A stretch of 64,000 nucleotides of DNA from Naasia sp. SYSU D00057. Lineage in GTDB: Bacteria; Actinomycetota; Actinomycetes; Actinomycetales; Microbacteriaceae. The DNA lies in contig NZ_JAFMSZ010000004.1 in NCBI RefSeq assembly GCF_017916505.1, positions 1 to 64,000 of the forward strand, given 5' to 3'. Positions 1 to 7,827 of this stretch are shown here, in pieces. The notes beneath the pieces were generated by a model. It searched no databases. It was not told where the DNA came from and saw only the letters and a program-made list of their open reading frames with translations. The position numbers and the translations under genes are program-made. Numbering within the stretch: position 1 is the stretch's first letter; every line of letters starts with the position of its first letter.

Positions 1-446
1 AGGGCCGAGAGCCCGTGCACGCCGCTGCCGACGAAGCCGCAGTCGAGCGTCTGCAGGGCGTCGAGCATCCGGCTGATGGAGTCGGGCTCGAGCCACACGT
101 CGTCGTCGAGGAACAGCACGTACTCGGCGCTCGAGGAGTCGAGCAGGAACTGGCGGTGCTCCGCGAGCCCGCGCCGGGGGAGGTGCCGCACCAGCTCGAC
201 GCCGCGCCCCTGGGCCCGCAGAACGCGGGCCATGGCACGGACCGCCGGAGCATCGATCGAGGCGTCGTGCTCCGACTGGTCGCTCACGAGCACGTCGAAC
301 GGCGGGTCGTCCTGGGCGGCCAGCCCGGCCAGGGTGACCGCGAGCTCGGCGGGACGGCCGAAGGTGGGGATGAGGACGTCGACCACGGGCTCGGTCCGCT
401 CCGGCGGGGTGCCCCAGTCGCCCGACCAGCGCCGCGACACGGTCAC
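1..446 (-). CDS. Glycosyltransferase family 2, N-terminal part (runs off the window)
   Basis: About 148 N-terminal residues of a GT-A-fold glycosyltransferase are present; the rest lies beyond the left edge. After a short leader, the segment VVDVLIPTFGRP is the usual first strand and nucleotide-binding loop. The run LFLDDDVWLEP near residue 125 holds the DXD-type metal and sugar-nucleotide motif of GT2. The GTG start at 446 shares four bases (GTGA) with the stop of the heptose kinase gene upstream, so the two are probably translated together. The context with a heptose-activating enzyme and two GT9 enzymes suggests a role in a surface glycan; donor and acceptor are unknown. Confidence 0.82.
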   Translation of the reverse strand, partial: MTVSRRWSGDWGTPPERTEPVVDVLIPTFGRPAELAVTLAGLAAQDDPPFDVLVSDQSEHDASIDAPAVRAMARVLRAQGRGVELVRHLPRRGLAEHRQFLLDSSSAEYVLFLDDDVWLEPDSISRMLDALQTLDCGFVGSGVHGLSA

Positions 447-2011
447 AGGCCGGCCCTCCGCGGGGTCCGCGGCGCCCGCGTGGCACGCGCCGACCGGGGC
501 TCGAGCCGCACCACGTCGTCCGTCGCGGACGCGGGCGTCCGGATGCGGTCGACGACCGCGGTGGTCGAGTAGTCGGCGAGGTAGTCGAGGATGCGCACCT
601 CCCCGCCGTACGACTGCACGACGGGGCTCTCCGGCAGGGTCTCGACCGTGTAGTCGCCGCCCTTCGCGTAGACGTCGGGGCGGATGCGCTCGAGCAGGGG
701 GATCGGGGTGTCGGTCGTGAAGATGGTGACATAGTCGACGCAGCTCAGCGAGGCGAGCACCTCGGCGCGATCGGGGGCCGCGTTGATGGGCCGGCTCTCG
801 CCCTTCAGCCGCCGCACCGAATCGTCGCTGTTGATCGCGACGACGAGGACGTCCCCGAGCCGCTTCGCCTGGTTGAGGTACGCGGTGTGCCCCCGGTGCA
901 GCACGTCGAAGCAGCCGTTGGTGAACACGATGCGCCGTCCGGCCGCTCGCTCCGCCGCGAGGCGGCGGGCGAGATCGTCGGCCGAGAGCGCCGCGTCGGC
1001 GAAGCGGGCGAGGTGGCCGAGCAGGTCGGCGCCCGAGCAGACGGAGGTGCCGGATCTGCCGACGACGACGTCGGCGGCGGCCTGCGCGAAGTCCGCGGAC
1101 ACGGCGAGGGGGAGGCCCGTGGCGCGGGCGAGCGTCAGGGCGGCGGCGAAGGTGTCGCCGGCGCCCGAGGCCTGCTTGTCGCTCGCCGGACGCGCCCACG
1201 TGCGGTGCACGGTGCCGGTGCCGTCGAGCAGCACCGTGCCGTCCCGGTCGAGGGTGACGACGGCCGCGGTCGCCCCGGTCACCGCGAGGAGCCGGTCGGC
1301 CCGGTCGGTGACGGTGGCGACGCGGTCGGTGCCCCGCTTGAGCGGAACACCCATGAGCGCGGCGGTCTCCTCCGCGTTCGGGGTGACGAGGTCGGGGGAC
1401 AGGTCGGCCCAGCCGCCGTCCTCCCGGGCGTCGACGAGGAGCACCGGGGGGCGGGAGGAGCGGGAGGCGAGGGCGTCGTGCACCGGACCGGTCAGCATCC
1501 CGGTCCCGTAGTCGCAGACGATCTCGGCGTCCGCGCCCTCGGACGCGGCGACGGCGGCGGCTGCCAGGCGCCCGAGCGCCTGCGGGGGATAGCCGGAGTC
1601 GTTGCCCTCGTCGAGGCGCACGAGCACCTGGTCGGCGACCACGATGCGCGTCTTCGTGATGGTGCGGAGCTCGCTGTCCGAGAGCAGGAAGGTCACGTCG
1701 ACGCCCGCCTCGGCCAGGGCGGCGCGCACGGAGGCGCCCGCCTCGTCCTCGCCCACGAGACCCACGAAGCGCACCCGCGCCCCGAGCGCGGCGAGGTTCA
1801 TGGCCGTGTTCGCGGCGCCGCCCGGGACCTCGTCCTTGGCGCCGAGCGCGACGATCGGCGCGGGCGCCTCGCGCGCGAGGCGCGTGCTCGTGCCGTGCCA
1901 CCAGCCGTCGAGCATCGGCTCGCCGTACACCGTGACGAGAGGCGCGGCCTGGAGCACCCGGCGCGCGACCTCGAGGGTCAGGGCGGGCGTCGTGGACAGC
2001 ACGTCGTCCAT
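443..2011 (-). CDS. hldE: Bifunctional heptose 7-phosphate kinase / heptose 1-phosphate adenylyltransferase (HldE/RfaE-like)
   Basis: The 522-residue protein has two domains. Residues about 10-340 form a PfkB/ribokinase fold with GGAANTAMNLAALGA early and the anion-hole motif ASGAGDTFAAAL late. Residues about 355-485 form a nucleotidyltransferase with NGCFDVLHRGHT, containing the HxGH signature. This order is that of HldE, which phosphorylates D-glycero-manno-heptose 7-phosphate and later activates heptose 1-phosphate with ATP. A basic tail of about 35 residues is extra. The start is an ATG preceded by AAAGGAGAG. The gene is divergent from two GT9 genes and overlaps the GT2 gene downstream. 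The exact heptose and whether ADP- or another NDP-heptose is made are inferred from the family. Confidence 0.88.
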   Translation of the reverse strand: MDDVLSTTPALTLEVARRVLQAAPLVTVYGEPMLDGWWHGTSTRLAREAPAPIVALGAKDEVPGGAANTAMNLAALGARVRFVGLVGEDEAGASVRAALAEAGVDVTFLLSDSELRTITKTRIVVADQVLVRLDEGNDSGYPPQALGRLAAAAVAASEGADAEIVCDYGTGMLTGPVHDALASRSSRPPVLLVDAREDGGWADLSPDLVTPNAEETAALMGVPLKRGTDRVATVTDRADRLLAVTGATAAVVTLDRDGTVLLDGTGTVHRTWARPASDKQASGAGDTFAAALTLARATGLPLAVSADFAQAAADVVVGRSGTSVCSGADLLGHLARFADAALSADDLARRLAAERAAGRRIVFTNGCFDVLHRGHTAYLNQAKRLGDVLVVAINSDDSVRRLKGESRPINAAPDRAEVLASLSCVDYVTIFTTDTPIPLLERIRPDVYAKGGDYTVETLPESPVVQSYGGEVRILDYLADYSTTAVVDRIRTPASATDDVVRLEPRSARATRAPRTPRRAGL

Positions 2012-2052
2012 CCGCTCTCCTTTCGTCCTCGACCACTCTGAGGCATGGCCGA

Positions 2053-2069
2053 GAAGAAGTCACTTCTTC
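2053..2069. promoter_or_regulatory. 17-bp perfect palindrome between divergent glycan genes (operator candidate)
   Basis: GAAGAAGT-C-ACTTCTTC is an exact 8+1+8 inverted repeat in the 119-base gap between hldE and the first GT9 gene. It is AT-richer than its surroundings and sits where a dimeric regulator could control both directions. No U-tract follows, so it does not look like a terminator. The regulator is unknown. Confidence 0.45.
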
Positions 2070-2130
2070 GAACGGGGGCTCGACTGGAGAGCGGAGGGGG
2101 CGCCATGAGAGAAATAGAGCAGGAGGCTCC

Positions 2131-3267
2131 ATGACCCAGCGCCCGCTCGCCCGCCGCACGGCCGAGGCCGGCACCGCACTCGGACCGATCGGCGAGCCCG
2201 TCGAGGGGGTGGAGCGGATCGCCGTCCTGCGCGCCGGGAATCTCGGCGACCTCCTGTTCGCGATGCCCGCTCTCGACGCCCTCCGCCAGTGCTACCCGGA
2301 CGCCCGCATCACCCTGCTCGGCATGCCGGCCCACGCCGCGCTGCTCCGCGACCGGCCGGGCCCGGTCGACGAGGTCGTCGTGCTGCCGGTGTCGGAGGGC
2401 GTCCGGCTCTCGCCCGGCACCGAGCCGGACCCGAACGAGGTCGCGGAGTTCGCGGCCCGGATGCGCGAGCGGCGGTTCGACCTCGGCGTGCAGGTGCACG
2501 GCGGCGGCCGATACTCGAACCCGTTCCTCACGCGCCTCGGTGCGAGGGTCACCGCCGGGCTGCGGACCCCGGACGCGGACCCGCTCGACCGCACGGTGCC
2601 GTACCGGTACTACCAGCACGAGGTGCTGCGGGCCCTCGAGGTGGTCGGTCTCGTCGGGGCGCGGCCGGCGACCCTCGAGCCGGTGCTCACCGCGACCGAC
2701 GACGACGTCGCGCGCGCTGCCGAGCTGCTCGGGAACGGCCCGCCCGTGCTCGCGATCCACCCGAGCGCGACCGATCCGCGCCGCCGCTGGCCCGCTGACC
2801 GGTTCGGAGCGATCGCCGCCCGCGCCACCGGGCGGGGCGTCCGCGTCGTCGTGCTCGGCGCCGAGGGCGAGGAGGAGCTCGCCGACGCCGTCGTGCAGGC
2901 CGCGATCGCCGACGGCGCGCCGGAGGGCGGCGTCCGCTCACTGGCGGGGCTCGGCGACCTCGGCCAGCTCGTCGGGATCCTCGACCAGGCCGTCGCCCTC
3001 GTCGGGAACGACAGCGGCCCGCGTCACCTCGCGCAGGCCGTCGGCTGCCCGACGGTCGGCCTCTACTGGGCGGGCAACCTGATCAACGCCGGCCCGCTCG
3101 GCCGGACGCTGCATCGGGTGCACCTCGACTGGCGGAGCACCTGCCCGGTGTGCGGCATCGACGTCACCCAGGTCGGCTGGACGGCGGAGCGCTGCGAGCA
3201 CGACCCGTCCTTCCTCACCTCCATCGAGGTGGACGCCGTGTGGGACGACGTGGAGGACCTCCTGTGA
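2131..3267 (+). CDS. Glycosyltransferase family 9 (heptosyltransferase-like)
   Basis: The 378-residue GT-B protein has the GT9 opening RAGNLGDLLFAMPALDAL near residue 34, a C-terminal-domain start LAIHPSATDPRRRWP, and the donor-site signature VGNDSGPRHLAQAVG near residue 290, equivalent to the DTGxxHLA segment of heptosyltransferases. Near the C-terminus CPVCG and a second nearby cysteine could bind metal. The ATG has a strong AGGAGG six bases upstream. The next gene starts inside the stop codon (TGATG). GT9 enzymes usually use ADP-heptose, which fits the hldE gene next door; the acceptor is unknown. Confidence 0.85.
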   Translation: MTQRPLARRTAEAGTALGPIGEPVEGVERIAVLRAGNLGDLLFAMPALDALRQCYPDARITLLGMPAHAALLRDRPGPVDEVVVLPVSEGVRLSPGTEPDPNEVAEFAARMRERRFDLGVQVHGGGRYSNPFLTRLGARVTAGLRTPDADPLDRTVPYRYYQHEVLRALEVVGLVGARPATLEPVLTATDDDVARAAELLGNGPPVLAIHPSATDPRRRWPADRFGAIAARATGRGVRVVVLGAEGEEELADAVVQAAIADGAPEGGVRSLAGLGDLGQLVGILDQAVALVGNDSGPRHLAQAVGCPTVGLYWAGNLINAGPLGRTLHRVHLDWRSTCPVCGIDVTQVGWTAERCEHDPSFLTSIEVDAVWDDVEDLL

Positions 3268-4220
3268 TGCTGCTCGGCGAGCCGGACGGACGTCCCGAGC
3301 TCCTCGCCCTCCGCACCCTCAAGCTCGGCGACCTCCTCGTCGCGGTGCCGGCGATCCACGCGCTGCGCCGCTCGAACCCGGAGCACCGCCTCATCCTGGC
3401 GATGCCGGGCTGGCTCGAGCCGATCGTCGACCTCGTCCCCGGGGTGGACGCGCTCCTCCCCGCACCCGGGCTCGACCGGCCGCTCGAGATCGAGCCCGGC
3501 CGCATCGACATCGCGGTGAACCTGCACGGCAACGGCGGGGAGAGCAAGGGACTGCTGGAGGCGATCCGGCCGCGGCGCCGGGTCGGGCACCGGTCGGAGG
3601 GCTGGGAGGGGCCGGTCTGGCTCGACGGGATTCACGAGCGGCACCGCTGGGCCCGCCTCGTCACCGAGCACGGGATGCCCGCCGACGAGAACGAGGTCGG
3701 CATCGGCGACCCGGGCCCCGCCGAGAACCTCGGCTCGGCCGTCATCCACGTCGGCGCCTTCTACGGCTCGCGCTTCTGGCCGGTGGAGCGCTTCGCCCAG
3801 GTGGCGCGCGCGTTCGAGCGGGACGGCATCCGCGCCGTCGTCACGGGCAGCGAGCGCGAGCGGGATCGGGCGCTCCAGGTCGCCGAGCTCGCCGGCCTCC
3901 GCGACGAGCAGGTGCTCGCCGGCCGCATCGGGCTGCGGGAGATGGCGGCGACGGTCGCGTCGGCCGAGATCGTCGTCTCCGTGGACACCGGCGCCGCCCA
4001 CCTCGCCTCCGCGTACCGGCGGCCGTCGGTCGTGATCTTCGGACCCGCCCCGCCCGAGGAGTGGGGTCCGCCGCCCGGGCCGCACGTCGTGCTCACCGAC
4101 GCGCGGCTGCGCGTGGGCGACACGTTCGGCAGCGAGCCGGACCCGGCGCTGCTCGCGGTGACGGCCGAGGACGTGCTCGCCGCGGCGGCCGGCCTGCTGA
4201 ACCGCGAGGGCCGTGGCTGA
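3267..4220 (+). CDS. Glycosyltransferase family 9, second copy
   Basis: I place the start at the ATG overlapping the stop of the preceding GT9 gene, giving 317 residues. An earlier in-frame start would bury the N-terminus in the upstream gene and adds arginine-rich residues unlike the family. The protein has LRTLKLGDLLVAVPAIHALR at the N-terminus, then VIHVGAFYGSRFWPVERFAQ and the GT9 donor motif VVSVDTGAAHLASAY. It is a shorter paralogue of its neighbour, so the pair may add two successive sugars, probably heptoses, to one glycan. A copy of the GCCTGCTGAA repeat lies in its last codons. Confidence 0.85.
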   Translation: MLLGEPDGRPELLALRTLKLGDLLVAVPAIHALRRSNPEHRLILAMPGWLEPIVDLVPGVDALLPAPGLDRPLEIEPGRIDIAVNLHGNGGESKGLLEAIRPRRRVGHRSEGWEGPVWLDGIHERHRWARLVTEHGMPADENEVGIGDPGPAENLGSAVIHVGAFYGSRFWPVERFAQVARAFERDGIRAVVTGSERERDRALQVAELAGLRDEQVLAGRIGLREMAATVASAEIVVSVDTGAAHLASAYRRPSVVIFGPAPPEEWGPPPGPHVVLTDARLRVGDTFGSEPDPALLAVTAEDVLAAAAGLLNREGRG

Positions 4221-4401
4221 GGTGCCGGCCAGGTGAGCCGGCCCGCTCCATTGGGTGCGCTCGCGGCGGGCGACGGTCGCTCTCCGCCGCTCCCCCCCCC
4301 GCCTCAGCAGGCACAGACCGGGTTCAGCAGGCATACGCGGCCCTGTTTCGCCTGCTGAAGGAGCGGAGTGCCTGCTGAAGGGGCTCGCCGTGCCTGCTGA
4401 A
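4192..4401. repeat. Array of six short repeats, TTCAGCAGGC / GCCTGCTGAA
   Basis: Between the convergent GT9 and hisN genes the motif occurs as CTCAGCAGGC at 4303 and TTCAGCAGGC at 4323, then reversed at 4350, 4370 and 4392; one more reversed copy ends the GT9 gene at 4192. Spacing within each set is about 20 bases, and the opposite orientations can pair into alternative hairpins. It may end transcription from both sides, or be a regulator-binding or mobile repeat cluster. A run of nine C residues lies just before it. Confidence 0.6.
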
Positions 4402-4418
4402 GAACCTCGCCGGACTGG

Positions 4419-5201
4419 CTAGCGGCCGAGCATGGTCAGCACCTGGTCGTGCAGGTGGCTGTTGGTGGCGAGCGCGCTGCCGTGCCATGGGCCGGGGGAG
4501 CCGTCGACCGAGGTGAAGCGGCCGCCCGCCTCCTCGACGATGGGCACGAGGGCCGCCATGTCGTACGGCTTCAGGTCGAACTCGGCGGCGACGTCGAGCG
4601 CGCCCTCCGCCACGAGCAGGTAGGACCAGAACTCGCCGTAGGCGCGCGTGCGCCACACGCAGTCGGCGAGGCGGAGCAGCTCCTCGGTGCGGCCCTCCTC
4701 CTGCCAGCCCTTGAGGCTGTTGTAGCTGAACGACGCATCCGTCAGCTCGCGGACCCCCGACACGGCGAGCCGGCGGGGCGTCCCGCCGATGCGGTCCGCG
4801 GTCCACGCGCCCTCGCCCTCGGCACCCCACCACTGCCGGCCGAGCGCGGGTGCCGCGACGGCGCCGACGACCGGGCGGCCGTCGACCGCGAGCGCGACGA
4901 GCGTGCCCCACACCGGGACGCCGCGCAGGAAGTTGGCGGTCCCGTCGATCGGGTCGACGATCCACTGCCGGCCGGACGCCCGGTCGCCGCCGTACTCCTC
5001 GCCGAGGATGGCGTCGTCGGATCGGGACTCCTGGAGCGCGGCGCGGAGCGCCTGCTCGACCGCCTGGTCGGCGTCGGTGACAGGGGTGCGGTCCGGCTTG
5101 GTCTCGACGCGCAGATCCTGCGCGCGGAACCGGTCCATGGCGACGACGGAGGCCATGTCGGCCAGGTCGCGCGCGAGCCTCAGATCGTCGGCGTAGCTCA
5201 C
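4419..5201 (-). CDS. hisN: Inositol monophosphatase-family phosphatase, probably histidinol-phosphatase HisN
   Basis: The 260-residue protein has the metal-binding motifs of the FIG superfamily: LGEEYGGD near residue 66, WIVDPIDGTANF near residue 80, and a late KPYDMAALVPIVEEAGG. Actinobacteria use a protein of this family, HisN, for the phosphatase step of histidine synthesis, and it commonly lies beside aroA and rsgA as here. An inositol or other sugar phosphatase is the alternative. The GTG start at 5201 has TAGGCT six bases upstream, overlapping the rsgA stop, so a separate leaderless promoter is likely in addition to readthrough. Confidence 0.8.
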   Translation of the reverse strand: MSYADDLRLARDLADMASVVAMDRFRAQDLRVETKPDRTPVTDADQAVEQALRAALQESRSDDAILGEEYGGDRASGRQWIVDPIDGTANFLRGVPVWGTLVALAVDGRPVVGAVAAPALGRQWWGAEGEGAWTADRIGGTPRRLAVSGVRELTDASFSYNSLKGWQEEGRTEELLRLADCVWRTRAYGEFWSYLLVAEGALDVAAEFDLKPYDMAALVPIVEEAGGRFTSVDGSPGPWHGSALATNSHLHDQVLTMLGR

Positions 5202-5207
5202 GCGCCC

Positions 5208-5213
5208 AGCCTA
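5208..5213 (-). promoter_or_regulatory. Candidate -10 (TAGGCT) of leaderless hisN transcript
   Basis: TAGGCT on the minus strand ends six bases before the hisN GTG and includes the rsgA stop codon. The same layout recurs at ten other genes here. No convincing -35 was found. Confidence 0.4.
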
Positions 5214-6314
5214 TGGCGTGACGTCCCCGGTGCGATCGTCCGCCGGGTCGTCGTCCCAGTCCTGCTGGGAGCGCGGATCGAGCGTGGTGAGCAGGCCGAC
5301 GAGCGACTCGAGGCGGCGCCGGCCCGACTCGCCGAGCTCCCCTCCGCGCACCCGGTCGACGATCTCCCAGTCGTGCGCCTCCACGAGCGGCACCTCGCCC
5401 TCCGGTGGCTCGGCGGCGATCGCACGCTGAGCGAAGGAGCGCAGCACGTTCTCGGACTGGACGTGGCCGAGGCCGAAGGAGCGGACGCCCGGGGTGTCGA
5501 TGATCCAGCCGGTGCGACCTTCCGCATCCCGCATCCGCAGCGAGACCGTCGACGAGGAGGTGTGCCTGCCGCGGCCGGTCACCTCGTTGACCGAGCCGAT
5601 GGCGCGATCGGCTCCGGGCACGAGCGCGTTGACGAGCGTCGACTTGCCCACTCCGGAGTGGCCGACGGCGACCGTCGTGCGGCCCACGAGCCGCTCCTGC
5701 AGCTCGGCGAGGGGCACCTCGCCGGCCGCGCTCGTCACGACGTCGAGGTTGAGCACCTCGAACTCGGCGAGGAACGGGGCGGGGTCCGCGAGATCGGCCT
5801 TCGTCACGACGAGGAGCGGATCGAGGCCGGCGTCGAACGCGGCCACCAGGTAGCGGTCGACGAGCCGCGCGCGCGGCTCGGGGTTCGCCGCGGCGACGAC
5901 GATCATCATCTGGTCGGCGTTCGCGACGATGATCCGCTCGACGTCGTCGGTGTCCTCGGCGCTGCGGCGGAGGAGCGTGGTGCGCTCGGCGATCCGGACC
6001 ACGCGCGACAGAGTGCCCTCGGCCCCGGAGGTGTCGCCGACGAGGTCCACGAAGTCGCCGGTGACGATCGAGTTGCGCCCGAGCTCCCGCGCGCGCTTCG
6101 CCGAGACCTCCCGCTCCTTCTCGGTGTCCTCGCCGAGCAGCACGGTCACGCGGCCGCGGTCGACGGTGAGGACGCGGCCGCGCTCGGCGTCCGCGTGCTC
6201 GGGCCGGTGCTTCGAGCGCGGGCGGCTGCCCCGCGGATTCGGGCGGACGCGGGCGGCCGTCTCGTCGTAGTCGGCGTAGGGCGTCTCGTCCTCGTCGCCG
6301 TCGAGCCAGCTCAT
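5211..6314 (-). CDS. rsgA: Small-subunit ribosome biogenesis GTPase RsgA
   Basis: The 367-residue protein has a charged N-terminal tail, an OB-like domain (about 47-110) and a circularly permuted GTPase. G4 (VVTKADL) comes before G1 (GHSGVGKSTLVNAL) and G3 (DTPGVRSFGL), which is diagnostic of RsgA. RsgA helps mature the 30S subunit. The usual C-terminal zinc-binding Cys-His cluster is absent: no cysteine follows G3. The gene starts 13 bases after aroA and ends nine bases before hisN, so the three are probably one operon. Confidence 0.88.
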   Translation of the reverse strand: MSWLDGDEDETPYADYDETAARVRPNPRGSRPRSKHRPEHADAERGRVLTVDRGRVTVLLGEDTEKEREVSAKRARELGRNSIVTGDFVDLVGDTSGAEGTLSRVVRIAERTTLLRRSAEDTDDVERIIVANADQMMIVVAAANPEPRARLVDRYLVAAFDAGLDPLLVVTKADLADPAPFLAEFEVLNLDVVTSAAGEVPLAELQERLVGRTTVAVGHSGVGKSTLVNALVPGADRAIGSVNEVTGRGRHTSSSTVSLRMRDAEGRTGWIIDTPGVRSFGLGHVQSENVLRSFAQRAIAAEPPEGEVPLVEAHDWEIVDRVRGGELGESGRRRLESLVGLLTTLDPRSQQDWDDDPADDRTGDVTP

Positions 6315-6327
6315 CGCGGGGGCCGGG

Positions 6328-7734
6328 TCATGCGGGGACGATGGGCGTCGCGCCGAGCAGCCGGGCCCACAGCTCCGGGAACTGGGGGAGGGTCTTCGCG
6401 GTGGTGCCGATGTCGGCGACCTCGACTCCGGGCACGGCGAGACCCACGAGCGCGCCCGCGGTCGCCATCCGGTGGTCCTCGTAGCTCTGCCACGGCCGGC
6501 CGGGCCGGGCGGAGAGCGGCGCCGGCTCGAGGGAGAGGCCGTCCTCCTCCTCGGTCACCCGGCCGCCGAGCGCGTTCAGCTCGGTCGCGAGGGCGGCGAG
6601 GCGGTCCGTCTCGTGGCCCCGGAGGTGCCCGATGCCGGTGATCCGGCTGGGGCCCGAGGCGAGGGCGGCCAGGGCGACGATCGTCGGCGCCAGCTCGCCG
6701 CCGGCGGAGAGGTCGAGCGTGACGCCGGGAAGCTCGCGGCCGCCGACCAGGCCGGGACCGCCGTCGACGACGAGGTCGTCGCCGTCACGGCTCACCTCGG
6801 CGCCGAACTCGGTCAGCAGCTCGCGGAGCGAGTCGCCGACCTGCGTCGTCGTGCGCGGCCAGTCGGCGATCCGCACGGTGCCGCCGGCGATGAGCGCGGC
6901 CGCCAGGAACGGCGCGGCGTTGGAGAGGTCCGGCTCGAGGGTGACCTCGCCTCCCGCGATCGGCCCGGGAGCGACCCGCCACGAGGCCTCGCCGGTGGCG
7001 CGCGCATCCACTCCGCGGGCCTGCAGGGCCGCGAGCGTCATCTCGATGTGCGGGAGGCTCGGCAGGCGGTCGCCCGTGTGCGTCAGCAGGAGACCCTCGT
7101 CGAAGCGGGGGGCAGCGAGCAGAAGTCCGGACACGAACTGGCTCGACGCCGACGCGTCGATGCCGAGCTCGCCGCCCGGCACGCGTCCCGTGCCGTGCAC
7201 GGTGAACGGCAGGGCCGCGCGACCGTCGTCCACGACGTCCACGCCGAGCCCGCGCAGGGAGTCGATGGTCGTGCGCATCGGGCGGCGGCGGGCGGCCGCG
7301 TCGCCGTCGAAGGTGACCGGGCCGAGCGCGAGAGCGGCGACCGGCGGGCCGAACCGCATGAGGGTTCCGGCCAGACCGCAGTCGATCGGCACCCCGCCGG
7401 AGAGCTCGCCGGGGGTGACGAGCAGGTCCGGCCCGTACGGGCCCCCGCCGGACTCCTCGATGGTCGTGCCGAGGGAGCGGAGCGCGTCGACCATGAGCGC
7501 CGAGTCGCGGGAGTGCAGCGGTGCCCGCAGCAGGGTGGGCTCGTCGGCGAGGGCCGACAGCACCAGCTCGCGGTTGGTGAGGCTCTTGGAGCCGGGCAGA
7601 GCGAGGCGCGCCGACAGCGGCTCGCGTGCCACCGGTGCCGACCAGACGGGGCTGCGCGGCCCGTCCTGGTCGCGTGTGCCGTGGTCGTCGCCCGGCAGCT
7701 CGAAGCGGGGCGAGGAATATCCGAGGATCCCCAT
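6328..7734 (-). CDS. aroA: 3-phosphoshikimate 1-carboxyvinyltransferase (EPSP synthase)
   Basis: AroA joins shikimate 3-phosphate and phosphoenolpyruvate in the pathway to chorismate and aromatic amino acids. The protein shows LPGSKSLTNRELVLSAL near residue 45, SQFVSGLLLAAP in the middle and SYEDHRMATAGALVG near the C-terminus, all family signatures. I use the ATG at 7734 (468 residues); a TTG ten codons earlier is possible but less likely. The gene is divergent from sigR with about 90 bases between starts. Confidence 0.92.
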   Translation of the reverse strand: MGILGYSSPRFELPGDDHGTRDQDGPRSPVWSAPVAREPLSARLALPGSKSLTNRELVLSALADEPTLLRAPLHSRDSALMVDALRSLGTTIEESGGGPYGPDLLVTPGELSGGVPIDCGLAGTLMRFGPPVAALALGPVTFDGDAAARRRPMRTTIDSLRGLGVDVVDDGRAALPFTVHGTGRVPGGELGIDASASSQFVSGLLLAAPRFDEGLLLTHTGDRLPSLPHIEMTLAALQARGVDARATGEASWRVAPGPIAGGEVTLEPDLSNAAPFLAAALIAGGTVRIADWPRTTTQVGDSLRELLTEFGAEVSRDGDDLVVDGGPGLVGGRELPGVTLDLSAGGELAPTIVALAALASGPSRITGIGHLRGHETDRLAALATELNALGGRVTEEEDGLSLEPAPLSARPGRPWQSYEDHRMATAGALVGLAVPGVEVADIGTTAKTLPQFPELWARLLGATPIVPA

Positions 7735-7813
7735 CGGTTCCCACAATAACGGCGGCCGCGACAACCGAAGGGAGGGCCCGTGACTCTCACCATGCCCTCC
7801 CGTGCGCCGGAAC

Positions 7814-7819
7814 TAAGCT
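7814..7819 (+). promoter_or_regulatory. Candidate -10 (TAAGCT) of leaderless sigR transcript
   Basis: TAAGCT lies eight bases before the ATG at 7828, and no ribosome-binding site is visible between them. I looked for a SigR-type promoter (GGAAT with GTT about 18 bases on): GGAAC is present at 7809-7813 but the second element is not. Confidence 0.35.
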
Positions 7820-7827
7820 GGCCTGCG

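Noticed and set aside
3150-3266. Earlier start for the second GT9 gene.
   Set aside because: It lies inside the first GT9 gene, adds arginine-rich residues unlike the family, and the TGATG overlap gives a natural start.
4449-6641. A 730-codon open frame on the plus strand over hisN and rsgA.
   Set aside because: It is antisense to two clear genes and shows no domain or start signal.
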